The notes: generated from the letters alone by a model not told the origin. A stretch of 11,159 nt of DNA from Candidatus Cloacimonadota bacterium (GCA_021160355.1 JAGHCS010000080.1:1-11159), one strand, 5' to 3'. Shown: positions 1 through 6,062, counted from the first letter of the stretch. Program-made: numbers and translations.

Positions 1-94
1 ATTCGTCCAATTTTTGTGGGCGCACGCGCTCTGCAAGCGGCATATCCTTATAGTCGATCTTCTTGTCATCGAGAAATAGTTCTTTGTTCGTCAT
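1..94 (-). CDS. rarA: Replication-associated recombination protein A (RarA/MgsA), N-terminal fragment cut by the window edge
   Basis: Only the first 31 codons are visible; the gene continues beyond the left edge. The translation contains PLAERVRPQKLDE at residues 19-31, which matches the conserved N-terminus of RarA-type AAA+ ATPases (usually LAxRxRPxxLDEFVGQ). These proteins act at stalled replication forks in the cytoplasm. The start is the ATG at 94-92. It overlaps the TGA of the upstream Nudix gene (93-91) as ATGA, a typical translational-coupling junction, and a weak purine-rich AGAGAG lies just upstream. The Walker motifs lie outside the window, so a RuvB-like or other AAA+ protein with the same N-terminal motif cannot be fully excluded, but RarA fits best. 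Confidence 0.8.
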   Translation of the reverse strand, partial: MTNKELFLDDKKIDYKDMPLAERVRPQKLDE

Positions 95-858
95 TTCAGC
101 TCTCTTTTGTACAAAAAATAATTTCCCCGAGCAATACTTGTGAAGTTTTCTGTACTCATAAAATTATCGAGCTCACTCTTTTGGACGATTGTCACTTCTT
201 CATGTTCATATCCGTCAGGAGCAGTACAGATTTTCTCGGAAACTTCTTTTGCCGACAAAGATGTTTTCGTGTAAAAAACTAATTCCGGTTTGAAGTAAAT
301 TGAATCACGTATTAAGCCAAGACATACGCAATGTGCAATATTATCTTTTGTTAGAGCACCTTCCTCGAACAATTCCTTATATAAAACTTCAAATACTGAC
401 AGTGTATGGTTCTCTTTCTTTTCAATCGAGAACTGACCTGCAAAAAGATGCCACAATCCTTCCCCGAAATAAACATTTGAGCTCCGTTTCACAAAAACAA
501 AATTTTCATCATCAGTTTCCAATAATGTACACAAAGCAATTGCATTAGATAGAGAGGATTTACCATATTCATCAGCAAGCTCCGGATGATAAAAGTTCGT
601 CCCCATCAGCTCTTTAAAATTAGTTTCAGATACATATACATTGAGTTGGTCATCTTTAATTTCGTAATTTTCAAGACGGTAAATGGGACCATTGAAAAGA
701 AGTTTATTTTTCTTTTGAGCTTCTTTTAGTTCTTGTTTCCAATGCTTTTCTATGAGCGCAGATATTTTTTTATCGTAGGAAAGAGTTCTTTTCGTGTGGA
801 GGATATTCAGTTTAGTATTTGGGAATACACCGGAAGCTAAGATTTCAAAAGGTTTCAT
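91..858 (-). CDS. Nudix-fold protein with degenerate Nudix box, NUDT22-like architecture
   Basis: The protein has 255 residues. The region around residues 79-170 follows the layout of NUDT22-type Nudix proteins: NFKELMGTN (80-88), then a YGKSSLSNAIA strand (98-108), an FVFVKRSSN strand (120-128), GLWHLFAGQF (134-143), and a helix carrying KELFEEGAL (161-169). That last motif is the REUxEExGU core of the Nudix box with R replaced by K and the final G by A. The catalytic-metal glutamates E162, E165 and E166 are present, but the loop before the helix is longer than the canonical G-x5-E-x7 spacing. A nucleotide-sugar or other nucleoside-diphosphate hydrolase is plausible; the substrate is unknown and loss of activity is possible. 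The gene lies 39 bases after rpoN and overlaps rarA by 4 bases, so the three probably share a transcript. No clear ribosome binding site precedes the chosen ATG. Confidence 0.62.
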   Translation of the reverse strand: MKPFEILASGVFPNTKLNILHTKRTLSYDKKISALIEKHWKQELKEAQKKNKLLFNGPIYRLENYEIKDDQLNVYVSETNFKELMGTNFYHPELADEYGKSSLSNAIALCTLLETDDENFVFVKRSSNVYFGEGLWHLFAGQFSIEKKENHTLSVFEVLYKELFEEGALTKDNIAHCVCLGLIRDSIYFKPELVFYTKTSLSAKEVSEKICTAPDGYEHEEVTIVQKSELDNFMSTENFTSIARGNYFLYKRELK

Positions 859-897
859 GTGCCGGTTTAGAAATATTGGGAAGCACTGCGCGTCAAT

Positions 898-2334
898 TTA
901 TAGATGTTCTTTTCGCAGTCTACTGGCAGCAATGCCTATTTGATTTCTGTATTTTGTAACTGCCCGAAGTGATATGTCGATTTCCCGTTCGTTTAAAATA
1001 TTCACTATTTTCTGATCGCTGAGAGGCTTTTTCTTGTCCTCTGCATCGACGATTTTCTGAATTTCTTTTTTGATAAGCTGAGATGAGAGATCTCCCACCT
1101 TGCTAGTGAAAAACCATTTCATGAGGTACACGCCCAGTGGTGTTTCGATATAATAATTATTCACAACTCTGCATATCGTTGATACATCCCGCTTGATCTT
1201 TTTTGCCACATCCTCATAGGTCATCGGCTGAAGCTCCTTTTTTCCTTCCCGAAAGAAGGCTGACTGCTGATGAATAAGCTCATCAGTTATCTTAAGAAGT
1301 GTCTCCCGCCTCATCCATAATGCCTTCACAAAGTTCTCAGCAGCAAGAAGTTTTGATCTCACATATTTTATTGCATTTTTTTTGTCTGAGCTCTGCGCAA
1401 GTATCTGCTGTGCGTACTCTTTATTGACCGTTATCTCCGGAATATACGTATCGTTTACAATGATCTCGAGATCGCCATCGATCTCTTTAACGATGATATC
1501 CGGCTTAATATATGATAAAGTTCCATTCGTCAGCCGGCTGCCGGGTTTCGGGTCGAGGTGACTGATGATATTTTTGATGGCGACCAGCTCGTCGAGAGTA
1601 ATATTGTATTTCTTTGTCAGCGTATCAAGTTTATGATTCTGCAAAACATCGAGGTCTTCATCTATGATGGATGTGATGATCGGGTGGTTTGCAGCTTCTT
1701 CGTCGAGCTGTGCAAGCAGACATTCCGAAAGGTTCCGCGCACCTATTCCGCGAGGATAGATATTCATTATCATGCGATGGATCTGCTCTGCCCGTGATTC
1801 TTTAAGTCCAAACGATTGGTACAATTCCGCAAAAGGTGTGTCGAGGTAGCCGTTCACATCGAGGTTATTGAGAATCGTATCTGCAAAGTCATATTCATTT
1901 GGGCTAAGCGGTAATTCTCTCACCTGCTGGGTGAAGTGATCCAAGATGTTTTCTTTTGATGTTTCGTATTCATTATTCTCGGGAGAGGAGGAGCGCGATT
2001 TGTCCTGACGTTCATACCCGAACTGATCATTGGTCACTTCACCAATATCATTGATGATCTTATTAAGTTGCAGTATTTGATCGGCAAGGTCACCGTCATC
2101 ATCGTTATTTTGATACTCCTCGATCTCATCTGTGACATCAGGAGTATCGTATTGCCCTTCATCCGAACTAAGATCCTGCAGGAAAGGATTAATGCGGAGT
2201 TCTTTTTTCAGCACCATTTCCAGTTCCTGGATGGGCTTCTGGATAAGCTCAGCAGTAATAAGCATCTGTGGCGAGAGCTTCAGCCTCTGCTGCATAAGCT
2301 GTGAGGTTCTTACTCTGACTTTCATCCTGTTCAT
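898..2334 (-). CDS. rpoN: RNA polymerase sigma-54 factor
   Basis: At 478 residues this is full length for RpoN, the alternative sigma factor that binds -24/-12 promoters and needs an AAA+ activator. Region I is at about 10-52, with an acidic, low-complexity region II at about 55-125. The core-binding domain at about 130-330 includes RGIGARNLSECLLAQL (195-210) and LDPKPG (260-265). The helix-turn-helix is at about 371-400 (YEDVAKKI, STICRVV), followed by TPLGVYLMKWFF (398-409). The RpoN box at 455-464 reads SLRAVTKYRN against the consensus ARRTVAKYRE; R457, V459, K461, Y462 and R463 are kept. The start is ambiguous: M1 (2334) has AAGAG only 2 bases upstream, while M4 (2325) has the same AAGAG at 11 bases. 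A Nudix protein and rarA follow on the same strand. The usual lptB/hpf neighbours of proteobacterial rpoN are absent. Confidence 0.95.
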   Translation of the reverse strand: MNRMKVRVRTSQLMQQRLKLSPQMLITAELIQKPIQELEMVLKKELRINPFLQDLSSDEGQYDTPDVTDEIEEYQNNDDDGDLADQILQLNKIINDIGEVTNDQFGYERQDKSRSSSPENNEYETSKENILDHFTQQVRELPLSPNEYDFADTILNNLDVNGYLDTPFAELYQSFGLKESRAEQIHRMIMNIYPRGIGARNLSECLLAQLDEEAANHPIITSIIDEDLDVLQNHKLDTLTKKYNITLDELVAIKNIISHLDPKPGSRLTNGTLSYIKPDIIVKEIDGDLEIIVNDTYIPEITVNKEYAQQILAQSSDKKNAIKYVRSKLLAAENFVKALWMRRETLLKITDELIHQQSAFFREGKKELQPMTYEDVAKKIKRDVSTICRVVNNYYIETPLGVYLMKWFFTSKVGDLSSQLIKKEIQKIVDAEDKKKPLSDQKIVNILNEREIDISLRAVTKYRNQIGIAASRLRKEHL

Positions 2335-2488
2335 AACTCTTATTTGAGAATTAAATTTGTGGCTGTCAATAATTATTTTCGGGAAGTTTTTTTAAGGGTG
2401 AGGAGAAAAGAAAAATAGGTTGTTCAACACAAGCCTTTTACGACCATACTGATTTTACACCATTGCAAAAAATCATTTTAGTGAGGGA
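2335..2488. other. Intergenic region upstream of rpoN
   Basis: This 154-base, A/T-rich gap separates the Mth938-domain gene from rpoN on the minus strand. On that strand a TTGACA hexamer lies at 2369-2364, 29 bases before the rpoN ATG, but no convincing -10 follows at 16-18 bases. I see no G/C-rich hairpin with a T tract that would end the upstream gene. rpoN may therefore have its own promoter here or be read through from the gene before it. Confidence 0.35.
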
Positions 2489-2833
2489 TTAACACGTCAA
2501 ATGAAACGCAGCAATGATGTGTTTTCTGGAACTTTGCAAATCATTAAAGGCATCAACAGCATTTGCAGTATCTTTAATGATGAGCTCAATAGTGTTTTGA
2601 TTACAGTATTCAATTACTTCATCATCAACCTTTATCAACCCAAATTTACCCGTACCGACAATGAGTACTTCCGGTTTTTCAATTTGCAGGCTGGGAATAT
2701 CTGCAAGAATTAAATGGTGAGACCGCCTTCTCCACCAATCGACTTGTATTGCATTCTTATGAATTATCAGGTCGTGTGTGTACCGGATTCCATCTATGAC
2801 CATCTTTCCGAACTGGTAGCTTTCGATTCTCAT
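2489..2833 (-). CDS. Mth938-like domain protein (DUF498/PF04430 family)
   Basis: The protein has 114 residues, the usual size of this single-domain family. Family signatures are visible in order: IESYQFGKMVIDG (3-15), DLIIHKN (21-27), a WW pair followed by an arginine-rich stretch (33-38), KPEVLIVGTGKFGLIKV (53-69), and the C-terminal HLTC (111-114). Relatives include archaeal MTH938 and the human complex I assembly factor NDUFAF3. The biochemical role of the bacterial proteins is not established, so no function is assigned. There is no signal peptide or membrane segment, so it should be cytoplasmic. The gene is transcribed away from the kinase-thpR-recA unit and towards rpoN. No clear Shine-Dalgarno sequence precedes its ATG. 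Confidence 0.88.
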   Translation of the reverse strand: MRIESYQFGKMVIDGIRYTHDLIIHKNAIQVDWWRRRSHHLILADIPSLQIEKPEVLIVGTGKFGLIKVDDEVIEYCNQNTIELIIKDTANAVDAFNDLQSSRKHIIAAFHLTC

Positions 2834-2954
2834 AAATTTTTCATGACCAACCGAGTATGAATGTCAAGAAAATGCACACAAAATTTGACAAACTTCTGGT
2901 GAAAAAAATCTTTATTCTAACCATGCCATTAGAAAAAATAAATAGGGAGCCACA
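2834..2954. promoter_or_regulatory. Divergent promoter region with TTGACA hexamers on both strands
   Basis: This 121-base spacer separates the leftward Mth938 gene from the rightward kinase-thpR-recA-recX unit, so it should hold both promoters. A perfect -35-like TTGACA occurs on the plus strand at 2885-2890. The nearest -10-like sequences, TTTATT (2911-2916) and TATTCT (2913-2918), lie 20 and 22 bases downstream, longer than the usual 17. A second TTGACA is on the minus strand at 2867-2862, only 28 bases before the Mth938 ATG. I found no LexA box of the GAAC-N4-GTTC or CTGT-N8-ACAG type, although recA lies downstream. The exact promoter elements are uncertain. Confidence 0.35.
2944..2949 (+). 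promoter_or_regulatory. Ribosome binding site of the adenosine-specific kinase gene
   Basis: AGGGAG stands 5 bases before the ATG at 2955. It supports that start and marks the kinase as the first gene of the plus-strand unit. Confidence 0.7.
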
Positions 2955-3437
2955 ATGGAATTAAAATCGGTGAAACTGACGTTTCCAGAGGGGTGTAATA
3001 TTATCCTGGGACAGTCCCATTTTATAAAGACCGTTGAGGACATTTATGAGATCATGGTGAATTCCGTGCCGGGCATGAAATTCGGGCTTGCATTCTCTGA
3101 AGCATCTGGTCCGTGCCTTATCAGGAAAGACGGTACCGACGAAGCACTTATTGATATTGCTGTAGAAAATCTGACGAACATTGCTTCGGGACATTGCTTT
3201 TTTATTGTTATGCGTGATTCATTTCCGATTAATGTGCTTAACAGCTTGAAGCAGTGCTTTGAGGTTGTGAATATTTTCTGTGCATCTGCAAATCCGGTTG
3301 AAGTAATCCTTGCTGAATCCGAGCAGGGCAGAGGTATTCTCGGCGTTATTGACGGTTTTTCTCCAAAGGGAATTGAGTCTGATGAGGATATGGAAAAACG
3401 TAAAGAATTTCTTCGAATGATAGGATATAAACGCTGA
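2955..3437 (+). CDS. Adenosine-specific kinase family protein (PF04008)
   Basis: At 160 residues this is the full length of the small family whose Pyrobaculum aerophilum member was characterised structurally as an adenosine-specific kinase. Conserved blocks are easy to see: NIILGQSHFIKTVEDIYE (15-32), SVPGMKFGLAFSEASG (37-52), RDSFPINVLN (77-86), and near the C-terminus IFCASANPVEVILAESEQ followed by GRGILGVIDGFSPKGIES. The C-terminal KRKEFLRMIGYK is also typical. The protein should be soluble and cytoplasmic, and is unrelated to the ribokinase-type adenosine kinases. A good AGGGAG site fixes the start. Its TGA (3435-3437) overlaps the ATG of thpR as TGATG, which points to translational coupling into the recA unit. 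The physiological role in bacteria is poorly known; the family call is firm, the substrate less so. Confidence 0.9.
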   Translation: MELKSVKLTFPEGCNIILGQSHFIKTVEDIYEIMVNSVPGMKFGLAFSEASGPCLIRKDGTDEALIDIAVENLTNIASGHCFFIVMRDSFPINVLNSLKQCFEVVNIFCASANPVEVILAESEQGRGILGVIDGFSPKGIESDEDMEKRKEFLRMIGYKR

Positions 3438-4018
3438 TGAGACTCTTTCTTGCAATAGATTTTCCCGATGAGCTTAAAGCACGTATTGCGCGCAATATTG
3501 AAATCTTGAAAGGCTACGTCCCAAAAGGAATCAAGTGGGTGAACAAGAAAAATCTGCATGTGACCTTCAAATTTTTAGGTGATGTGAACGAGCGTATTCT
3601 TGAAGATATCTATGAGACTGTAGCAAAGGTGACCGATACGCACGCATCGTTTGAAATTTCTTTTAAACAAGCAGAAATAATCCCGAATTCCGAACGTCCC
3701 CGTTTGATTTGGTACGATATGAAAGACGAGACAGATTCCGCAGCAAAACTTTTCAAAGATGTTGATCTGGCATTGTATGATCTTGGTTTCAGTAAGGAGA
3801 AACGCCCTTTGGCTCTGCATACAACAATTGGCAGAATTAAATTTGTCCGAAATATCGATTGGGAGAAAATTTCTTCCAATTTGATGCCTGTCGAGGATAT
3901 TGTGCAATGCAATGAGCTCACATTATTCAAAAGCCACCTTACATCCTCGGGTCCAATATATTCAATTTTAAAAACATTTAATTTAAATAAGACAAAAAAT
4001 TACGGAGGTAATATATAA
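3437..4018 (+). CDS. thpR: RNA 2',3'-cyclic phosphodiesterase (2'-5' RNA ligase family)
   Basis: The protein has 193 residues and belongs to the 2H phosphoesterase superfamily, which opens 2',3'-cyclic phosphate RNA ends and was first described as a 2'-5' RNA ligase (LigT). Both catalytic HxT motifs are present: HVTF at 41-44 (H41, T43), within NLHVTFKFLGDV, and HTTI at 128-131 (H128, T130), within LALHTTIGRI. The N-terminal MRLFLAIDFP is typical. The ATG overlaps the kinase stop by one base, and an AGGAT inside the kinase gene (3422-3426) may serve as ribosome binding site. Its TAA overlaps the recA ATG as TAATG. The last 15 or so residues, KTFNLNKTKNYGGNI, extend past the domain because the recA ribosome binding site is encoded inside them. 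Linkage of ligT/thpR with recA is known from Deinococcus. Confidence 0.93.
   Translation: MRLFLAIDFPDELKARIARNIEILKGYVPKGIKWVNKKNLHVTFKFLGDVNERILEDIYETVAKVTDTHASFEISFKQAEIIPNSERPRLIWYDMKDETDSAAKLFKDVDLALYDLGFSKEKRPLALHTTIGRIKFVRNIDWEKISSNLMPVEDIVQCNELTLFKSHLTSSGPIYSILKTFNLNKTKNYGGNI
4004..4009 (+). promoter_or_regulatory. Strong recA ribosome binding site inside thpR
   Basis: GGAGGT ends 8 bases before the recA ATG at 4018. It is the best Shine-Dalgarno sequence in the window and lies within the last codons of thpR. It would let recA be translated at a higher rate than the upstream genes of the same transcript. Confidence 0.85.
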
Positions 4019-5061
4019 TGAAAAAGGAAGATTACAAAGAATCCCTTGATACTGCAATGGGTCAGATCCGCAAGAAATACGGCGAGGGCTCGATCATGCG
4101 GCTTGGTGAAGGCACTCTCGTCGATATCGAGACTATACCAACCGGAGCCATCAATCTTGATGCTGCTCTTGGTGTCGGGGGAATACCACGCGGAAGGATC
4201 TCGGAAATTTATGGTGAGGAAGCATCAGGTAAAACGACACTCGCGTTGCATATTGCAGCCGAAGCCCAAAAACTGGGTGGAGTGATTGCTTTTATCGATG
4301 CTGAACATGCACTAGACCCTTCTTATGCAAAAAAGCTCGGTATTAATACTGATGAAATGCTCATTTCACAACCCGATAATGGTGAACAGGCACTTGAGAT
4401 AGCAGAAACACTCGTAAGAAGCAATGCTGTTGACCTGATCATTGTGGATTCTGTAGCAGCCCTCGTTCCTCAAGCAGAAATTGAAGGAGATATGGGAGAT
4501 TCCCATGTTGGATTGCAGGCACGTCTCATGTCGCAAGCGCTGCGAAAACTCACAGGCGTTATCAGCAAATCAAACTGCGCACTTATCTTCATTAATCAGA
4601 CTCGTATGAAGATCGGCGTCACTCCTTATATGAATCCCAGGACAACCACAGGTGGTGTGGCGCTGAAATTCTATTCTTCAGTGCGCATCGAAGTCAAAGC
4701 TGGACCCAAAATTAAAAGTTCATCAAACGAGATCCTTGGAAATGTAATCTGGGTAAAGATAGTGAAGAATAAGCTTGCTCCACCTTTCCGTTCAGTGCAA
4801 TTCGATATTATTTACGGCAAAGGTATTTCTTCGCTTGGCATTATTGTGGATGAAGCAGTGAATGCAAAGATAATCCAGAAGAAGGGCTCATGGTATTCTT
4901 ATGAGAACACTCAGCTTGGTCAGGGTAAGGATCAAGCACAAGATTATCTACGCGACAATCCAAAGGTTAAAAATCAGATCGAGAAAAAAGTAAAAAAAGC
5001 GCTCGGTATAGAAACACCTACAAAAAATGAAGATAACAAGGATAAGCAAGAGAAAAAATAA
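4018..5061 (+). CDS. recA: RecA recombinase
   Basis: This 347-residue RecA forms the ATP-dependent filament on single-stranded DNA that drives strand exchange and SOS co-protease activity. Visible features are GQIRKKYGEGSIMRLG (15-30), Walker A GEEASGKT (66-73), AFIDAEHALDP (91-101), a Walker B region LIIVDSVAAL (140-149), the L1 loop EIEGDMGDSHVG (154-165), and L2 starting at NQTRMKIG (193-200). L2 then reads VTPYMNPRTTTGG, whereas E. coli has VMFGNPETTTGG. There is one extra residue, and an Arg stands where E. coli has Glu207. The C-terminal tail is lysine-rich and mixed charge (KNEDNKDKQEKK), not strongly acidic as in E. coli. A strong GGAGGT site fixes the start, which overlaps the thpR stop by one base. 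No SOS box was found upstream of the unit. Confidence 0.98.
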   Translation: MKKEDYKESLDTAMGQIRKKYGEGSIMRLGEGTLVDIETIPTGAINLDAALGVGGIPRGRISEIYGEEASGKTTLALHIAAEAQKLGGVIAFIDAEHALDPSYAKKLGINTDEMLISQPDNGEQALEIAETLVRSNAVDLIIVDSVAALVPQAEIEGDMGDSHVGLQARLMSQALRKLTGVISKSNCALIFINQTRMKIGVTPYMNPRTTTGGVALKFYSSVRIEVKAGPKIKSSSNEILGNVIWVKIVKNKLAPPFRSVQFDIIYGKGISSLGIIVDEAVNAKIIQKKGSWYSYENTQLGQGKDQAQDYLRDNPKVKNQIEKKVKKALGIETPTKNEDNKDKQEKK

Positions 5062-5668
5062 ACGATTATACCATATTTTCATTGATGATGAGTTCGGATT
5101 TTCAGTCTCATCAAAGAACGTATTACAGAAATTCGGGCTGGAGCAAGGACGAATCTTCCAGCCCGATGAATTTTATGAACTGCGCAGAAAAATAGAATTT
5201 TTTGAAGCAGAATATATACTCCTGGAATTTTTAAAATACCGGTTCCGCTCGGAAAAAGAAATTTTAAGAAAACTCACAAGTAAGAAAATTTCACAGCCAA
5301 CAATTGATGCACTCATGACAAAATATCGGGGAAAGGGCTTCATTAATGATGAGGATTTTGCAGAATCCTATATGCTTGACCTGATCTCACACCATCCTCA
5401 AGGGAACTTTGCTATCATACAAAAGTTAAAGCAAAAAGGGATTTCGAACGAGATTATTCAAAGACTGAGAGAAAAGTATCTTTCTCACGAAACAGAGCAT
5501 GAAATGGCTTTGAGAGAACTCTCTAAGAGAAAATCAAAATATATGAAATTGGAACCACGCGAACGAAGAGATAAAGCACTTGCATTTTTACAGAGAAAAG
5601 GATTTTCTTATACCTGCGCAAGGGAATGTATCGAGAAAATATTGTTTGATGACGAAAACAAAGAATAA
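5027..5668 (+). CDS. recX: Regulatory protein RecX
   Basis: The protein has 213 residues. RecX binds RecA filaments and limits or modulates their activity, and it is often encoded directly after recA. The N-terminal MKITRISKRKNKRLYHIFIDDEFGFSVS is the usual RecX opening. The RecX three-helix repeats follow, recognisable from EYILLEFLKYRFRSEKEILRKL (62-83), KGFINDEDFAESYM (103-116), KLKQKGISNEIIQRL (133-147) and AFLQRKGFSYTCARECIEK (186-204). The start at 5027 lies inside recA, giving a 35-base out-of-frame overlap. No clear Shine-Dalgarno sequence precedes it, so translation probably depends on ribosomes finishing recA. The family-typical N-terminus makes this start more likely than a later one. 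It is the last gene of the plus-strand unit. Confidence 0.93.
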   Translation: MKITRISKRKNKRLYHIFIDDEFGFSVSSKNVLQKFGLEQGRIFQPDEFYELRRKIEFFEAEYILLEFLKYRFRSEKEILRKLTSKKISQPTIDALMTKYRGKGFINDEDFAESYMLDLISHHPQGNFAIIQKLKQKGISNEIIQRLREKYLSHETEHEMALRELSKRKSKYMKLEPRERRDKALAFLQRKGFSYTCARECIEKILFDDENKE

Positions 5669-5720
5669 TTTCAAAATCCTAATTTCTAATTTCAAATAAA
5701 ATTTCAAAACTTCAAAGTCA
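5668..5720. repeat. Degenerate AATTTCAAA-type short direct repeats
   Basis: Units related to AATTTCAAA or AATTTCTAA recur immediately after the recX stop: ATTTCAAAA (5668-5676), AATTTCTAATTTCAAAT (5681-5697), ATTTCAAAAC (5701-5710) and TTCAAAG (5711-5717). They are imperfect, so this may be a worn simple repeat. From memory, similar strings occur in intergenic spacers of several uncultured bacterial lineages; I could not check this. Confidence 0.6.
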
Positions 5721-5751
5721 AATCAATTTATACTTCCCTGGTTTGAAAGCA

Positions 5752-5765
5752 ATTCACGATTCACG
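5752..5765. repeat. Tandem ATTCACG pair
   Basis: Two perfect head-to-tail copies of ATTCACG (5752-5758 and 5759-5765) are followed by ATTTTG, a possible decayed third unit. It is too short to assign a role. Confidence 0.55.
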
Positions 5766-5789
5766 ATTTTGGGTTAATTACATCCTTTT

Positions 5790-5810
5790 TTGTGGAATTA
5801 GCTTCCACAA
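5790..5810. terminator. Perfect 8-bp hairpin between convergent genes
   Basis: TTGTGGAA (5790-5797) and TTCCACAA (5803-5810) form a perfect 8-bp stem with a 5-base loop. T-rich sequence precedes it on the plus strand, and another T run (5822-5828) starts 11 bases after the stem, so it is not a canonical intrinsic terminator in either direction. It may still stabilise a transcript end or help termination of recX transcripts. Confidence 0.4.
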
Positions 5811-5898
5811 GCAAATATACTATTTTTTTCCTGCCATAAGTTCATGTCGGATCATGGTGAAACGAATACTATTTTTATAATATCCTCAATTTTGCAGT

Positions 5899-5927
5899 TC
5901 GCTCCTTACAAGCGATTCTCTTTTTTT
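5899..5927 (+). terminator. Weak intrinsic-terminator-like hairpin with T tract
   Basis: TCGCT (5899-5903) pairs with AGCGA (5911-5915) across a 7-base loop. TTCTC and seven T (5921-5927) follow on the plus strand. The orientation suits termination of the kinase-thpR-recA-recX transcript, but the stem is only 5 bp and sits about 230 bases after recX. Confidence 0.4.
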
Positions 5928-6062
5928 ATTTATCATTCATTATTTGATCTTTCATTAAACATTAGATACTTTGTAATTAGAAATTCATATTACAGGATGT
6001 AAAGTGTTTTAAAAATTCTCATTTTGAATCCAGATAATAACTACTGCGAAAGTTGAGATAAT

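Larger units (their letters stand above)
5680..5986. repeat. Imperfect inverted repeat bounding the intergenic region
   Basis: The 17 bases at 5680-5696 (TAATTTCTAATTTCAAA) match the reverse complement of 5970-5986 (GAATTTCTAATTACAAA) at 15 of 17 positions. The arms bracket 307 bases that contain no transposase or other coding sequence. A small non-autonomous element is possible, but the arms are A/T-rich and low in complexity, so chance is a real alternative. I saw no target-site duplication. Confidence 0.4.
5669..6062. other. Convergent, A/T-rich gene-free region
   Basis: This 394-base stretch lies between the converging recX and lolC/E-type genes. No reading frame, tRNA or rRNA is evident. 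It holds degenerate AATTTCAAA-like repeats at the left end, a tandem ATTCACG pair, two hairpins, a T-rich stretch, and an imperfect inverted repeat joining the two flanks (entered separately). The base composition is clearly richer in A/T than the neighbouring genes. Confidence 0.8.

Noticed and set aside
2335..2488. Sigma-54 (-24/-12) promoter near rpoN
   Set aside because: No TGGCAC-N5-TTGC-like sequence with correct spacing was found here or in the divergent spacer.
2834..2954. LexA/SOS box upstream of the recA unit
   Set aside because: Neither GAAC-N4-GTTC nor CTGT-N8-ACAG is present. A lineage-specific operator cannot be excluded without comparison.
3044..3559. 171-codon open frame on the minus strand opposite the adenosine-specific kinase gene
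   Set aside because: It lies wholly antisense to a well-conserved gene and the thpR start, and its translation shows no recognisable domain. It is a reading-frame shadow.
5669..6062. CRISPR array, tRNA or riboswitch in the large gene-free region
   Set aside because: The repeats are short, degenerate and not regularly spaced by unique spacers. No cloverleaf or known aptamer core is seen.
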